The notes: a model not told the origin generated them from the sequence alone. A stretch of 64,000 bases of DNA from Histidinibacterium lentulum (GCF_003789055.1 NZ_ML119093.1:39559-103558), one strand, 5' to 3'; counted from the stretch's first letter, positions 35,329 through 45,474 are shown. Translations and numbers: made by a program.

Positions 35329-35470
35329 CCTGGACCCCGGCATCTGCGCGCGGCCGAGTCAGGATCGGTCCGTTCGGCGCGCCCATGCGCATTCTCGTGG
35401 CGGCACTCTCTTTCGGGTAGAGCGCCTTACGTCGGGATGCGCCCGTTGATAGCTGCGCCTCACAGGCAAG

Positions 35471-36124
35471 ATGAGGGCACGACGCATGACAGGGTCCACG
35501 GGCCACGAAGACACTGAAATCCTGAGGGTTCTCCTCGTCGACGACCATCTGCTCGTCAGTGAGGTGATCATCGCAGCGCTTGGCGCGATGGAGCGGCTCG
35601 ACGTGGGGGCCGTCGGGAGCGTCGACGCGGCGGAAGAGGCCATTCGCAGCAGCGGCCGGCACGATGTCATTCTGCTCGATTACGACGTGCCCGGCATGGA
35701 CGGGCTGAAGGGGCTTGCCCGATTGCTCGATCTGAACGGGGGAGGTGTCGCCCTGTTCTCGGGCACCGCCAACTGGCATGTGGCGGAACGGGCGATCAAG
35801 GCGGGCGCCCGGGGCTTTCTTCCCAAGACGATGTCCGTCAAGGCCCTCGGCCATGCCATCCGGCTGATTGCGGACGGCGAACTCTATCTGCCCCCGGAGA
35901 TGTTGCTCGAGCAGGCAAATTCGCAAGCGGAGGCCGAGCTGAAACCGCGCGAGTTGCGGGTGCTCGGGTATCTCTGTGAAGGGTTGCAGAACAAGGAGAT
36001 CGGCAATGAACTGCAGGTGGACGAGACCATCGTGAAAATGGACGTCAAGTCGATCTGCAAGAAGCTCGGCACACGCAACCGGACCCACGCCGTGATCGAG
36101 GCAATCAGAAGAGGCATATTCTGA
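35471..36124 (+). CDS. NarL/CsgD-type response regulator 2
   Basis: A 217-residue paralogue of the regulator at 30.3 kb: receiver with LLVDDHLLV, Asp in VILLDYDVPGMDG and Lys in GFLPKTMSVK, then a LuxR-type helix-turn-helix (LKPRELRVLGYLCEGLQNKEI, then VDETIVKMDVKSICKKLGTRNR at the end). ATG 35486 is an alternative start. A strong hairpin follows at 36153-36184. Two such regulators beside one hybrid kinase suggest branched signalling or a divided role in controlling the locus. Confidence 0.9.
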   Translation: MRARRMTGSTGHEDTEILRVLLVDDHLLVSEVIIAALGAMERLDVGAVGSVDAAEEAIRSSGRHDVILLDYDVPGMDGLKGLARLLDLNGGGVALFSGTANWHVAERAIKAGARGFLPKTMSVKALGHAIRLIADGELYLPPEMLLEQANSQAEAELKPRELRVLGYLCEGLQNKEIGNELQVDETIVKMDVKSICKKLGTRNRTHAVIEAIRRGIF

Positions 36125-36152
36125 GGTTTTCCCGAGGCCTGCCGGTCGTGCC

Positions 36153-36184
36153 CGAGCCAGGGCGGATCGAAACGCCCTGGCTCG
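36153..36184 (+). terminator. Terminator hairpin after response regulator 2
   Basis: A perfect 12-bp stem (CGAGCCAGGGCG pairing with CGCCCTGGCTCG) with loop GATCGAAA, 28 nt after the stop. There is no clear T run, but stem strength and position support termination. Confidence 0.6.
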
Positions 36185-37113
36185 CCGGAGGCCAGTTCCG
36201 GTCCATCCCGCGGTCTCGTCCGAAAACCGCCGGGTCACAGGATCATCCGGCCGAAAGGCCACCGCTCTCGAAGGAGAGGCGATCGGGCAAATGATCCCAT
36301 CCCGCGCGAATGCGCGCGGGGACAGGGCGGCTGCAGACGCTAGAAGAGGTCAGGACGATCCTGGAGGTGGTCTGACGCAACGCGGTGTCTGTGCCGGCGA
36401 TCCTGCGTCCCGCCTGCCTGATCATCCACCCCGGGGGCAACGGGGAATGCGCAATACGCCCTGACGGACGCGCTCCGTCAACAGGACATCCGGGTCCGGC
36501 CGAAGGAAGGGGGCCGGTACGCCCGGGCGAGAATGCCTGCGGGACGATGATATTCGCCTATCGTCCTGACACCTGGCCCGTCGTTTCGCGGACGTGCGCA
36601 GGATCCACCTGTGCGACCGTGGGACGGCGGGTCTCTTTTATTCGATCGCTTTGGCTCCGATCCCCGCTTCGACGGAAGCGGCGCGCTGCGTCGGCCGAGG
36701 GTCGACCTCTCGGAAGAGAGGAGGCAGGCGCGGATGCGCGGGACCGCATCTGCCCGGCGCTCCGAAGCGGCAAAGAAGAAATCATGAGCCCTCATGCATA
36801 GGGGTATGGTGGGCGGCGGCGTGCTACCCAACAGGTGGGATCGCGGGCCCCGACCTGAGCAGGCCGTCGGGTCTCCCCGGGCCGAGATTGGCGGAGGCTG
36901 TGGCCCTGTCCGGTAGGAAAGGCAGATAGACATGGTGATTGTGTTGCGCTGCGCGCCCTCGATCGCGGTTTCGACGACGCACGGGCCTATCTGGCGGCCG
37001 CAGGTGTCTTCTTTGTCTCGCTTGACCGCCGGACGGAGGATCAGGTGGGGGTCTCCGAATGCAGTCCGGGCAATCTGGTGGCCGATGCGACATGCGGACG
37101 GGGGTGGTAACCG
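36185..37113. other. Region without an intact gene; scattered coding-like fragments
   Basis: About 930 nt without a convincing complete gene. Pieces look coding in different frames: around 36385-36440 PAILRPACLIIHPGGNG, continuing one frame over as NAQYALTDALRQQDIRV, and at 36937-37107 VALRALDRGFDDARAYLAAAG with VFFVSLDRRTEDQVG, ending at a TAA 3 nt before the next ATG. An ATG at 36932 with AGGAAAGG upstream is in the wrong frame for that last piece. This fits one or two small decayed genes, perhaps related to the receiver-like protein that follows. Confidence 0.35.
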
Positions 37114-37659
37114 ATGAGACATGACTGGCGGTTCTCGAAATTCGGTCCCACGGCTCGCGACGCATCACTATGGGATGAACTGGAGAGTCGAATGGCGGAC
37201 AAATGGTCAAATGGCGCGGTCGTTCTCGGGGTCGGCTTTCCGCAATCGAGCACGGAGAAGCTGGCCGCGGCCCTGAAGGGCGGAGGCGCCCAGCTGGTCG
37301 GTTTCTCGCCCTGCCTCGAGTCGAACCTTCAGAAGAGGAATCTGGTGACGGCGTTCACCCATTTCGTCGTGAACCTCGATGCCTACGGGGATATCCTGCA
37401 CGCCGTCGACGAATTGCTGGCATTGCGGAAGGCTGCGCCGGAGGCGGTCGTGCTCTGCGTTTCGAAATCCGTCCGGGCGGATGATTTCGGCCTGGAGCGC
37501 CGTCAGATCTGTCATGCGACCCTGCGCGTGCCGTTCGGTCTCGAGAGGCTGCGCGCCGCCTTCATCGCCGCGACGGAGAACGCGGTGTCCTGTCGGCTGA
37601 GCGAGGAACGTCGCGATACGAAGCGACTGGAGACTCTCGGCGCGGTCGGAACCTGCTGA
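37114..37659 (+). CDS. Degenerate receiver-like protein
   Basis: A 181-residue protein. Its centre follows the beta/alpha pattern of a receiver domain: AVVLGVGFPQSSTEKLAAAL, THFVVNLDAYGDILHAVDEL, APEAVVLCVSKSVRADDF and ATLRVPFGLERLRAAF. The position of the phospho-acceptor is Asn in VVNLD and the usual Asp pair and Lys are missing, so it probably cannot be phosphorylated. It could act as a pseudo-receiver partner for the nearby kinase or regulators. The fold call is by eye and needs structure prediction. Confidence 0.5.
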   Translation: MRHDWRFSKFGPTARDASLWDELESRMADKWSNGAVVLGVGFPQSSTEKLAAALKGGGAQLVGFSPCLESNLQKRNLVTAFTHFVVNLDAYGDILHAVDELLALRKAAPEAVVLCVSKSVRADDFGLERRQICHATLRVPFGLERLRAAFIAATENAVSCRLSEERRDTKRLETLGAVGTC

Positions 37660-37807
37660 CCGGCCTCGGGATACTCTCTCGGTCGCAGGAGGTCTCGTAA
37701 TATGCCGTTCTGACCATTTCGAGTGTCTTTCTGTTCTCTGTCCAGCCGCTAATCTCGGACATATGGCTTACCGGACTCCACCTGGGCCGAATTCCGAGGA
37801 CGGCGCA

Positions 37808-37978
37808 ATGGCGGAAAGGCCCGGCGATATCGAGGATCTCGGAGACGACCTTTCCGAGGCGTGTGGTACGGGCGAGAGCCCTGGCGTTCTCAGGGTCTGG
37901 TGGATCATGCCCGGCGGCGTGCTGGGCGCGCTGCTGTGGTATCTCGCCATTCGCGCGGTGCTTGTCGCGATCCCCTGA
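37808..37978 (+). CDS. Small single-pass membrane protein
   Basis: A 56-residue protein with an acidic N-terminus (MAERPGDIEDLGDDLSEAC) and one hydrophobic segment (GGVLGALLWYLAIRAVLVAI). The ATG at 37808 has GAGGA upstream; ATG 37763 in the same frame has none. No family is recognised. It is convergent with trpE. Confidence 0.45.
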   Translation: MAERPGDIEDLGDDLSEACGTGESPGVLRVWWIMPGGVLGALLWYLAIRAVLVAIP

Positions 37979-38080
37979 CCTGCGGTCCTGCAGGGCGGAC
38001 GTCCACGCCATGAGGAGGAAGAGGACGCGCGGGCGGCGTCGATCGGGCGCCGGATCTCTGCCGGTCGCGCGGTCGCTCGC

Positions 38081-39586
38081 TCAGCGGTTGGCGCCGCCGC
38101 GAAACATGGTGGCATCCTCGGCGGCGCGACGGATGGCGTTCGACTTGTGGACCGTCTCGCGGTACTCGGCCTCCGGGTCGCTGTCGAAGACGACGCCGCC
38201 CCCGGCCTGGATGTAGAGGGTCTCGTCCTTCACCACGGCGGTGCGCAGCGCGATGCACATGTCCATGTCGCCGCCCGCCGAGAAATAGCCCACGCCGCCG
38301 CCGTAGACGCCGCGCTTTTCCGGTTCGAGTTCGTCGATGATCTCCATGGCGCGGACCTTGGGTGCGCCCGAGACGGTGCCGGCGGGCAGGCCCGCGAGCA
38401 GGGCCGACAGTGCGTCGTGCCCCTCGGCCAGGTCGCCCACGACGTTGGAGACGATGTGCATGACGTGGGAATAGCGCTCGACGATGAATTTCTCGGTGGG
38501 CCGCACGGTGCCGATCTTCGCGACCCGGCCCACGTCGTTGCGTCCGAGATCGAGCAGCATCAGGTGCTCGGCCAGTTCCTTCTGGTCGGCCATCAGGTCC
38601 GCCTCGAGCGCGCGGTCCTCCTCGGGGGTGGCGCCGCGGGGGCGGGTTCCGGCGATTGGGCGGATCGTGACCTCCGATCCGAAGACGCGCACGAGGATCT
38701 CGGGGCTGGCGCCGACGACCTGGAAGCCGCCAAAGTTGAAATAGAACATGAAGGGCGAGGGGTTGGTGCGCCGCAGAGAGCGGTAGAGCGCGAAGGGCGG
38801 CTCGCGGAAGGGCTGGGACCAGCGCTGGGAGGGCACGACCTGGAAGATGTCGCCCGCGCGGATATAGGCCTTCGCCCTTTCCACCGCGGCGAGATACCCC
38901 TCGTGGGTGAAATTGGAGACGGGCTCGGCGGCGGGCTCCACATCGCCGAGCGCCCGGGCGGCCACGGCCACGGGGCGGTCGAGGGCGCGCTCGGCGTCCA
39001 TCACGCGCTCGGCGGCCTGGGCGAAGGCGGCGCGGGCCGAAAGGCCCTCCTGCACCCAGGCAGGCGCGCAGAGGATCACCTCGCCCTTCACCCCGTCGAG
39101 GACGGCGATCACCGAGGGGCGCAGCATCAGCGCGTCTGGCAGGCCCAGGGGATCGGGGTTCACGTCGGGCAGGCGTTCCACCAGTCGGATCATGTCGTAG
39201 CCGAGATAGCCGAAAAGGCCCGCAGCGGCGGCGGGCAGGCCCTCGGGGATCGCGATGCGGCTTTCGGCCAGCACCTGCCGCAGCGTGTCGAGGGGGGAGC
39301 CCGCCATGTCCTCCCAGGCGTCGGGATCGTAGCGGGCGGCGCGGTTGATGCGGCTGGTCTCGCCCCGGCATTCCCAGACGAGGTCGGGGTTCATGCCGAT
39401 CATCGAATAGCGCCCGCGCACCTCTCCGCCGGTTACGGACTCGAGCACGAAACTGTCGCGGCCTGCGCCCGACAGCTTCAGCATCAGGGACACGGGCGTG
39501 TCGAGATCAGCGGCGAGGCGGGTGTAGACGAGCTGGTTCTCGCCCCGTTCGTAGGCGGCGCGGAAGGTCTCGAACTCGGGCACCAT
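38081..39586 (-). CDS. trpE: Anthranilate synthase component I TrpE
   Basis: TrpE makes anthranilate from chorismate with ammonia from TrpG. The protein has 501 residues with an N-terminal regulatory region (SFVLESVTGGEVRGRYSMIG near residue 50) and the chorismate-binding domain: LLDLGRNDVGRVAKIGTV, ERYSHVMHIVSNV, GTVSGAPKVRAMEIIDELE and YIQAGGGVVFDSDPEAEY. It is 10 nt from the PpiD-type gene upstream and in the same orientation as trpGDC, which however lies about 34 kb away. No attenuator leader peptide was seen. Confidence 0.97.
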   Translation of the reverse strand: MVPEFETFRAAYERGENQLVYTRLAADLDTPVSLMLKLSGAGRDSFVLESVTGGEVRGRYSMIGMNPDLVWECRGETSRINRAARYDPDAWEDMAGSPLDTLRQVLAESRIAIPEGLPAAAAGLFGYLGYDMIRLVERLPDVNPDPLGLPDALMLRPSVIAVLDGVKGEVILCAPAWVQEGLSARAAFAQAAERVMDAERALDRPVAVAARALGDVEPAAEPVSNFTHEGYLAAVERAKAYIRAGDIFQVVPSQRWSQPFREPPFALYRSLRRTNPSPFMFYFNFGGFQVVGASPEILVRVFGSEVTIRPIAGTRPRGATPEEDRALEADLMADQKELAEHLMLLDLGRNDVGRVAKIGTVRPTEKFIVERYSHVMHIVSNVVGDLAEGHDALSALLAGLPAGTVSGAPKVRAMEIIDELEPEKRGVYGGGVGYFSAGGDMDMCIALRTAVVKDETLYIQAGGGVVFDSDPEAEYRETVHKSNAIRRAAEDATMFRGGANR

Positions 39587-39596
39587 TTCGTGCGGC

Positions 39597-41438
39597 CTAC
39601 TGGAAGGAGGTGATGACCGCGTTCACCGCGGACTGGTCGATCTGCACCTCGGTGCGGGACTGGAGCGAGCGGGTGTAGACGTCGAAGATGTCCTGGGTGA
39701 TCCCGGCCTGGGCGTCGGCGGCGAAGCGGTCGGCGGCGGCGGCGAGATCCTCGTCGGAGAGGTCGGCGGGGGAGATGCCCGTGACCTGCACCACGAGCGC
39801 ACCGCCCGGCATCGGCAGGGCGCGGGCGGCGCCTTCGTCCATGGCGAAGACCTCGGTCAGGAAGCCGGGCGGCGTGTCGGGCACGAAGGCGCGGCGGTCG
39901 AGGCCGGTCTCGGCATTGGGCACCGGCAGGCTGTCGGGCCAGTCGCCGGCGGCCTCGATTTCGGTGGCCATCTCCTCGGCGCGCGCGAGCAGGCGGGTGC
40001 GCAGCTCGGCCTGCCGCCAGGCCTCGGAGACCTGCGGGCGGGCCTCCTCGAGCGGGATCGGCGCGGGGGGCACCACCTCGTCCACGCGGATCACGGCGAG
40101 GCCGCCGTCCTCGAGTTCGGTCAGTTCGGGGAAGTCGCCGGGGGAGGTCTCCGCCGCGGCATTGCGGAACGCGGCGTAGGCGGCAATGCCCTCGGCGCTC
40201 TCCTCGGTCAGCTCGATCGTGCCGAGCTCCATGTCTGTCCGCTCGGCCAGGTCCTCGACCGTGGCGCCGCCCGCCATGAGGTCGGTCAGCCCTTCGGCGG
40301 ACTGCTCGATCACCCGGCGCGCGCGCTCGGCGGCGAGTTCGGTGCGCAGCTCCTCGCGGGCCTCCTCGAAGGGGGTTTCCTGGGCGGGCAGGATCGCGTT
40401 GACGCGGAACAGCGCCGGGCCGAGGGGGGAGGGAGACGGCGCCGTCACCGCGCCGGGCTGGATCGAGAAGACCGCCTCGCCCGCGTCGCGCAGTTCGGCC
40501 TCGGTCACGTCGCCGAGGTCGATGGAGCCGAGTTCCAGCCCGCGTTCCCGCACGAGGGCGTCAAAGTCGATCTCGCCCGCCTCCAGCCGGGCCCAGGCGG
40601 CCTGGGCGCTTTCCTCGGTCTCGAAGACCAGACGTTCCACGAGCCGACGCTCGGGGCGGACGTAATCGTCGATCTGGCTTTCGTAGAGGGCGCGCAGGGC
40701 GTCCTCGTCCACGGTCACCTCGTCCACGATCATCGACGGCGTGAGCACGGCGTAGGTGATGCGGCGGGTCTCGGGGCTGAGGAAGCTGTCGGTGTTGGCG
40801 TCGTAATGGGCCTGGAGGTCCGCCGGGGCGGGCTCCGGCAGAGGCTCGGCGAGGTCGGCCTCGGTCAGGGACGCCCAGAGGAAGCTGCGGGTCTCTCCGA
40901 GCCAGGTCGCGAGGGTTTCGGCGTAGGCGTCGGGTGCGGGCACGCCCGCGGTGACCGCCGCTTGCAGCAGCGAGCGCGCGAGATCGCGGCGCAGGCTTTC
41001 CTCGAACTCGGCCTCGGTCAGGCCCGCCCGGTCGAGGGCGAAGCGGTAGGTCTCCCGGTCGAAGGCGCCCGAAGCGCCGCGGAACTGCGGGGCGGAGGTG
41101 ATCTCGGCCGCGACCTGTTCGTCCCCCGCGGAGAGTCCGAGCGCGATGGTCTCGTTCTCGAGAACATGGGTGCCGATCAGCTGTCCCAGGACGGCGCTGT
41201 CGATCCCGAAGGTCTGCAGTTCGCTGATGGGCAGACTGCGGCCGGCCTGTGCCTCCAGCGCGCGGATCTGGCCCTGCAGCTCGCGGGCGAATTCCTGCAC
41301 GGTGATCTCGGTCTCTCCCACGGAGCCCACGGTGCTCAGGTTGCCCCGGAGACTGGTGCCGCCGAAGCCGATCAGGCCCACGAAGAGCAGGCCGAGGATG
41401 ATCCAGGTCGCGATCTTCTTGCCGGCGGATTGGGCCAT
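39597..41438 (-). CDS. Periplasmic peptidyl-prolyl isomerase / foldase (PpiD/SurA type)
   Basis: A 613-residue inner-membrane-anchored chaperone. One membrane segment (about residues 10-29) is followed by a SurA_N-like helical domain ([38 protein letters not shown]) and a parvulin-like isomerase region (about 240-370: [41 protein letters not shown]). Several parvulin catalytic residues are hard to place, as in PpiD. It helps outer-membrane proteins fold. It lies just upstream of trpE, the usual arrangement in Rhodobacterales. Confidence 0.9.
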   Translation of the reverse strand: MAQSAGKKIATWIILGLLFVGLIGFGGTSLRGNLSTVGSVGETEITVQEFARELQGQIRALEAQAGRSLPISELQTFGIDSAVLGQLIGTHVLENETIALGLSAGDEQVAAEITSAPQFRGASGAFDRETYRFALDRAGLTEAEFEESLRRDLARSLLQAAVTAGVPAPDAYAETLATWLGETRSFLWASLTEADLAEPLPEPAPADLQAHYDANTDSFLSPETRRITYAVLTPSMIVDEVTVDEDALRALYESQIDDYVRPERRLVERLVFETEESAQAAWARLEAGEIDFDALVRERGLELGSIDLGDVTEAELRDAGEAVFSIQPGAVTAPSPSPLGPALFRVNAILPAQETPFEEAREELRTELAAERARRVIEQSAEGLTDLMAGGATVEDLAERTDMELGTIELTEESAEGIAAYAAFRNAAAETSPGDFPELTELEDGGLAVIRVDEVVPPAPIPLEEARPQVSEAWRQAELRTRLLARAEEMATEIEAAGDWPDSLPVPNAETGLDRRAFVPDTPPGFLTEVFAMDEGAARALPMPGGALVVQVTGISPADLSDEDLAAAADRFAADAQAGITQDIFDVYTRSLQSRTEVQIDQSAVNAVITSFQ

Positions 41439-41491
41439 GTCGTCCTCGTGTCAGAGTGTCCCGCGGGGGTTATGCGAGAGGGGACCGGGGA

Positions 41492-42664
41492 TCAAGTGAG
41501 CCGTGCCGCGGCCAGACGGTCGCGCAGGTCGCCGATGCCCGCGCGGTCCACGTTGGCGAAGGCGATGCGCATTTCGCGCGCGCCGTCCGGATCGTCCTTT
41601 GGCCGGAACATGGTGCCGGGAAGCATCAGCACCCCGGCCTCCGTCACGAGCCGTTCGGCGGCGATGTCGGAGGGCAGGTCGAACGGGTGGCGCGCGTAGG
41701 CGAAATAGGCGCCGCTGCCCATCAGCGTCCAGCCGGGCAGGGCGGCGAAGGCCTCCTCCATGGCGGCGCGGCGGTCGAGGATCTCGGCCCGTTCCCCCGC
41801 GCGCCACTGGCCGAGGTTGCGCATCCCCCAGAGCGCGGCGTGCTGGCCCAGCTGCGGCGCGCAGATGGTCACCGTGTCGAGGAACTTCTCCGCCTCGGCG
41901 AGACGGGCGGGGGAGGCCACCATGGCGCCGACGCGGTGGCCGGTGAGGCGGTAGGTCTTCGAGAAGGAGTAGAGCTGGACGAGGGTGGCGTCCCAGTCGG
42001 GCTCGGAGAAAAGGTCGTGGGGCGGCGTCGGGCGGCTGTCGAAATCGCGGTAGGTCTCGTCGAGGACGAGCGCGATGCCGCGGTCACGCGCGAGGTCGTG
42101 AAAGGCCCGGACAAGGTCGGCAGGGTATTCCACGCCGCCGGGGTTGTTCGGGCTCACGAGCACGATCGCGCGCGTGCGCGGAGTGATCAGCGACGCGGCC
42201 TCGGCCGGGTCCGGGAGCAGGCGATCGCGCGCGGGCAGGGGCACGATGCGCAGGCCCTCCATCTCGCACCACATGGCGTGGTTGAAATACCAGGGCGTCG
42301 GCAGCAGCACCTCGTCGCCCGCATCCGCAAGGCAGGACATGGCGGCGGCGAAGGCCTCGTTGCAGCCGGCGGTGACGGCGACCTGCGAGGCGCTGACGGT
42401 GCCCGCGTAATCGGTGCTCCATCGGGCCGCGATCTCCTTGCGCAGGGCGGGAAGGCCGAGGACGGGACCGTAGAGATGGGCCTCGGGCACCTCGGTCACC
42501 AGGCGGGCCATCTCGGTCCGGAGCGGCAGGGGCGGCGGCTCCACCGGGGCGGCCTGGCTCACGTTCAGGAGAGGGCGGTCCGAGGGGAAGGAGAGCCCGG
42601 CGATCCAGCGCCGCGCCTCCATCACCGGGGGCGGTCCGGTCCGGGCGGTACGGGGCAGGGTCAT
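41492..42664 (-). CDS. PLP-dependent class I/II aminotransferase
   Basis: A 390-residue fold-type I aminotransferase. The PLP Lys is in [15 protein letters not shown] (about residue 230); [12 protein letters not shown], the cofactor Asp/Tyr in [10 protein letters not shown] and the C-terminal Arg in REMRIAFAN fit the aspartate aminotransferase superfamily. The amino donor and acceptor are unknown. It is divergent from the ABM monooxygenase gene, with a 163-nt shared upstream region. Confidence 0.9.
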   Translation of the reverse strand: MTLPRTARTGPPPVMEARRWIAGLSFPSDRPLLNVSQAAPVEPPPLPLRTEMARLVTEVPEAHLYGPVLGLPALRKEIAARWSTDYAGTVSASQVAVTAGCNEAFAAAMSCLADAGDEVLLPTPWYFNHAMWCEMEGLRIVPLPARDRLLPDPAEAASLITPRTRAIVLVSPNNPGGVEYPADLVRAFHDLARDRGIALVLDETYRDFDSRPTPPHDLFSEPDWDATLVQLYSFSKTYRLTGHRVGAMVASPARLAEAEKFLDTVTICAPQLGQHAALWGMRNLGQWRAGERAEILDRRAAMEEAFAALPGWTLMGSGAYFAYARHPFDLPSDIAAERLVTEAGVLMLPGTMFRPKDDPDGAREMRIAFANVDRAGIGDLRDRLAAARLT

Positions 42665-42827
42665 GGCGTCCTCCTGTCGGGCGCATGTTCTTCGCCCGGC
42701 GCGGGGAGGAAAGGCAAGGGGCGGGGTGGCATGGGCGGGCGTCGGGGGGCGGGGCCGTTCGGCGGCCTTGCGCCGGGGGCGCGCTGCGGGCTAGCCGTGC
42801 GGTGCCGATCGAACGGGAGACCGGACC

Positions 42828-43142
42828 ATGACCTGCCTGACGATGAACCGTTTCGTAGTGCTTGCGGGGCGCGAGGAGGCGTTCGAGGAGGTCTGGCGTT
42901 CCCGGGACAGCCATCTGAAATCGGTGGACGGATTCCTGTCCTTCCACCTCATGAAGGGTCCCGGGATCGAGGGCGGCAGGCTCTATGCCTCGCACACGCT
43001 CTGGCGCGACCGGGCGGCCTTCGAGGCCTGGACGAAATCCGACGCCTTCCGCGCCGCGCACAGCGGCGTCCGGCCGCAGTCGGACCTTTACGCGGGGCCG
43101 CCTGTCCTCGAGGTCTACGACAGCGTCCAGGAGCTGAGCTGA
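42828..43142 (+). CDS. Antibiotic biosynthesis monooxygenase (ABM) domain protein
   Basis: A 104-residue ferredoxin-like dimer protein of the ABM family: [59 protein letters not shown]. Members include cofactor-free oxygenases and heme-degrading IsdG-like enzymes; an Asn/Trp/His heme-degradation triad cannot be assigned with confidence. GGGAG lies upstream of the ATG. fabZ follows 96 nt later on the same strand. Confidence 0.85.
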   Translation: MTCLTMNRFVVLAGREEAFEEVWRSRDSHLKSVDGFLSFHLMKGPGIEGGRLYASHTLWRDRAAFEAWTKSDAFRAAHSGVRPQSDLYAGPPVLEVYDSVQELS

Positions 43143-43237
43143 GCCGGGCGGCGTTCCGCGGCGCCGGACCCGGGCGCTTGCCCCGCGGCGCGGGGGCCGG
43201 TAACGAGGCGCCCGACGACAGCTGCGGGAGACCTGCC

Positions 43238-43732
43238 ATGACCGACGCGCCCACGGCGTCCACCCCGGAGACCGGAGCGCTGCTCTCGGCGGACATCCAG
43301 CTCATCCAGGCGATCCTGCCGCACCGTTATCCGTTTCTGCTCGTGGACCGGGTGGAGGAGATCGACGGGACCTCCCGGGCGGTCGGCCTGAAGAACGTTT
43401 CCATGAACGAGCCCCATTTCCAGGGCCACTTCCCGGGCCAGCCGATCATGCCCGGCGTGACCATCGTCGAGGCCATGGCGCAGACCGCCGCCGTCATGGT
43501 GGGCACCACCATGGGCCTGACGGACGGCAATCTGCTGGTCTATTTCATGGGCATCGACAATGCCAAGTTCCGCCGCAAGGTGATCCCCGGCGACCGGCTG
43601 CGGATGGAGATCGAGACCACGCGGGGCAAGCCCGGCAGCAAGGTCTGGCGCTTTCACGGCCAGGCCACGGTCGAGGGCGAGCTGGCCTGCGAGGCCGATT
43701 TCACCGCGATGATGGACCTGCCCGGGGCATGA
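43238..43732 (+). CDS. fabZ: 3-hydroxyacyl-ACP dehydratase FabZ
   Basis: FabZ dehydrates 3-hydroxyacyl-ACP in fatty acid elongation and competes with lipid A synthesis for hydroxyacyl-ACP. The 164-residue hot-dog protein has [13 protein letters not shown], with catalytic His in [15 protein letters not shown] and catalytic Glu in [11 protein letters not shown]. The ATG at 43238 follows GGGAG. The stop overlaps lpxA by 4 nt. bamA and lpxD, often upstream of fabZ, are not present here. Confidence 0.96.
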   Translation: MTDAPTASTPETGALLSADIQLIQAILPHRYPFLLVDRVEEIDGTSRAVGLKNVSMNEPHFQGHFPGQPIMPGVTIVEAMAQTAAVMVGTTMGLTDGNLLVYFMGIDNAKFRRKVIPGDRLRMEIETTRGKPGSKVWRFHGQATVEGELACEADFTAMMDLPGA

Positions 43733-44508
43733 CCGGGATCCATCCCAGTGCGGTGATCGAGGCGGGGGCCGAGATCGGGCCGGGCTGCACCATCGGCCCG
43801 TTCTGCCATGTGGGCGCGCGGGTGCGTCTCGGGCGGGACGTGGAGCTGAAGAGCCATGTGGTCGTCGCGGGGGATACCGAGATCGGCGAGGGCAGCGTCG
43901 TCTTTCCCTTCGCCGTGATCGGCGAGATCCCGCAGGATCTGAAGTTCGGCGGCGAGGACACGCGGCTGGTGATCGGCGCGCGCAACCGCATCCGCGAGCA
44001 TGTCACGATGAACCCCGGGACCGGCCATGGCGGGGGCGTCACGCGGATCGGCGACGACGGGCTTTTCATGGCGGGCTGCCATATCGCCCATGACGCGCAC
44101 GTCGGTGACCGGGTGATCGTGGTGAACCACGCCGCCATCGCGGGCCATTGCGTGCTCGAGGACGATGTCATCATCGGCGGGCTTTCGGGCGTCCACCAGT
44201 GGGTCCGCGTGGGCCGGGGCGCGATCGTCGGCGCGGTCACCATGGTGACGAAGGACGTGGTCCCGCACGGACTCGTGCAGGGGCCGCGGGGCGTTCTCGA
44301 CGGGCTCAACCTCGTGGGGCTGAAGCGCAAGGGCGTCGCGCGCGAGGACATCACCGCGCTGCGCGCCGCCTTCCAGACGCTGAAGGACGGCGAGGGGACC
44401 TTTGCCGACCGGGCACGGCGGCTGAAGGGGGAGGCGGTCTCCCCTTACGTCCACGAGATGGTCGATTTCATCCTGGGCGACACGGACCGGTCGTTCCTGA
44501 CGCCATGA
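43729..44508 (+). CDS. lpxA: UDP-N-acetylglucosamine O-acyltransferase LpxA
   Basis: LpxA adds the first 3-hydroxyacyl chain to UDP-GlcNAc, the first step of lipid A. The 259-residue protein begins [17 protein letters not shown] and continues with left-handed beta-helix hexapeptide repeats; [24 protein letters not shown] holds the catalytic His region. The C-terminal helical part ends [15 protein letters not shown]. It overlaps fabZ and lpxI by 4 nt each, a tightly coupled cluster. Confidence 0.97.
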   Translation: MTGIHPSAVIEAGAEIGPGCTIGPFCHVGARVRLGRDVELKSHVVVAGDTEIGEGSVVFPFAVIGEIPQDLKFGGEDTRLVIGARNRIREHVTMNPGTGHGGGVTRIGDDGLFMAGCHIAHDAHVGDRVIVVNHAAIAGHCVLEDDVIIGGLSGVHQWVRVGRGAIVGAVTMVTKDVVPHGLVQGPRGVLDGLNLVGLKRKGVAREDITALRAAFQTLKDGEGTFADRARRLKGEAVSPYVHEMVDFILGDTDRSFLTP

Positions 44509-45323
44509 GCCTTGCGCTGATCGCGGGCGAGGGCGCGCTGCCCGGTCTTCTCTGCGCGAGGGCCGAGGCGGCGGGCGATCCGCCGCTGGTCTGCGTGATG
44601 GACGGCGTCGCGGCGCGGGTGCCGGCGCATCTGCCGCGGCGCGAGTTCCGGCTGGAGCGGCTGGGGAGCTTTCTCGCCGGTCTGAGGGAAGACGGCGTCG
44701 GGCGGATCTGCATGGCGGGCGCGATGCGGCGCCCCGCGGTGGACCCGGCCGCGGTGGACGGCGCGAGCGCGGTCCTGGTGCCGCGGCTGATCGAGGCCAT
44801 GGCGCGCGGCGATGACGGCACCCTGCGCGAGATCGTCGCGATAATGGAGGAGGCGGGTCTGCGCGTCGTGGGCGCGGAGGCGCTGGCGCCGGATCTTCTG
44901 CCCGAGGCGGGGATGCTGACCGGCGGCGGTCACGACGCGGCGCTCGAGGCGGCCGCGCGGGTGGGCGACCAGGTGTTGGCGGAGATGGGCGAGGCGGACA
45001 GCGGGCAGGCCTGTGTCGTCACGCCGGGGGGCGAGGTGGCGCGGGAGGGTGCCGACGGGACCGACGCCATGCTCGCCGCGCTTCGCGCACCGGGGGCGGT
45101 TCTCTTCAAGGCGCCGAAGCCCGGGCAGGAGCGGCGCGTCGATCTGCCGGTGATCGGACCCGAAACGGTTGCGGGTGCGGCGGCGGCGGGGCTTGCGGCC
45201 ATCGTGATCGAGGCGGGCGGTGTCCTGGTGCTCGAGCGCGAGGAGGTCCTGGCGCGGGCCAGGGCGGCCGGGATCGCGCTCTGGGTTCGGGCGGCGGCGC
45301 CCGGGGCGGAGGGTGGCAGGTGA
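44505..45323 (+). CDS. lpxI: UDP-2,3-diacylglucosamine diphosphatase LpxI
   Basis: LpxI hydrolyses UDP-2,3-diacylglucosamine to lipid X; it is the alphaproteobacterial replacement for LpxH. The 272-residue protein starts LALIAGEGALPGLLC and has MAGAMRRP, PDLLPEAGMLTGG and FKAPKPGQERRVDLPVIGPETV, characteristic of LpxI_C. Its position between lpxA and lpxB supports the call. Confidence 0.95.
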   Translation: MSLALIAGEGALPGLLCARAEAAGDPPLVCVMDGVAARVPAHLPRREFRLERLGSFLAGLREDGVGRICMAGAMRRPAVDPAAVDGASAVLVPRLIEAMARGDDGTLREIVAIMEEAGLRVVGAEALAPDLLPEAGMLTGGGHDAALEAAARVGDQVLAEMGEADSGQACVVTPGGEVAREGADGTDAMLAALRAPGAVLFKAPKPGQERRVDLPVIGPETVAGAAAAGLAAIVIEAGGVLVLEREEVLARARAAGIALWVRAAAPGAEGGR

Positions 45324-45474
45324 GTATTTCGGGCCAGATGAGGAGGGGGATGTGGCTCCGTGCCGGGCGGGTGGCGGTGCCGGGGGGCGGGGCGATCCCG
45401 GTGATCGCGGGCGAAGCCTCCTCGCGGGTGGCTCCGTGGCGGGCGGGCGGCGGCGGCAGGGGGCGTCGGGGGCG

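Noticed and set aside
41456..43732. A 758-codon plus-strand frame ending in fabZ
   Set aside because: Only the last 164 codons (from ATG 43238) are FabZ; the rest is antisense to the aminotransferase or lies in the ABM region out of frame.
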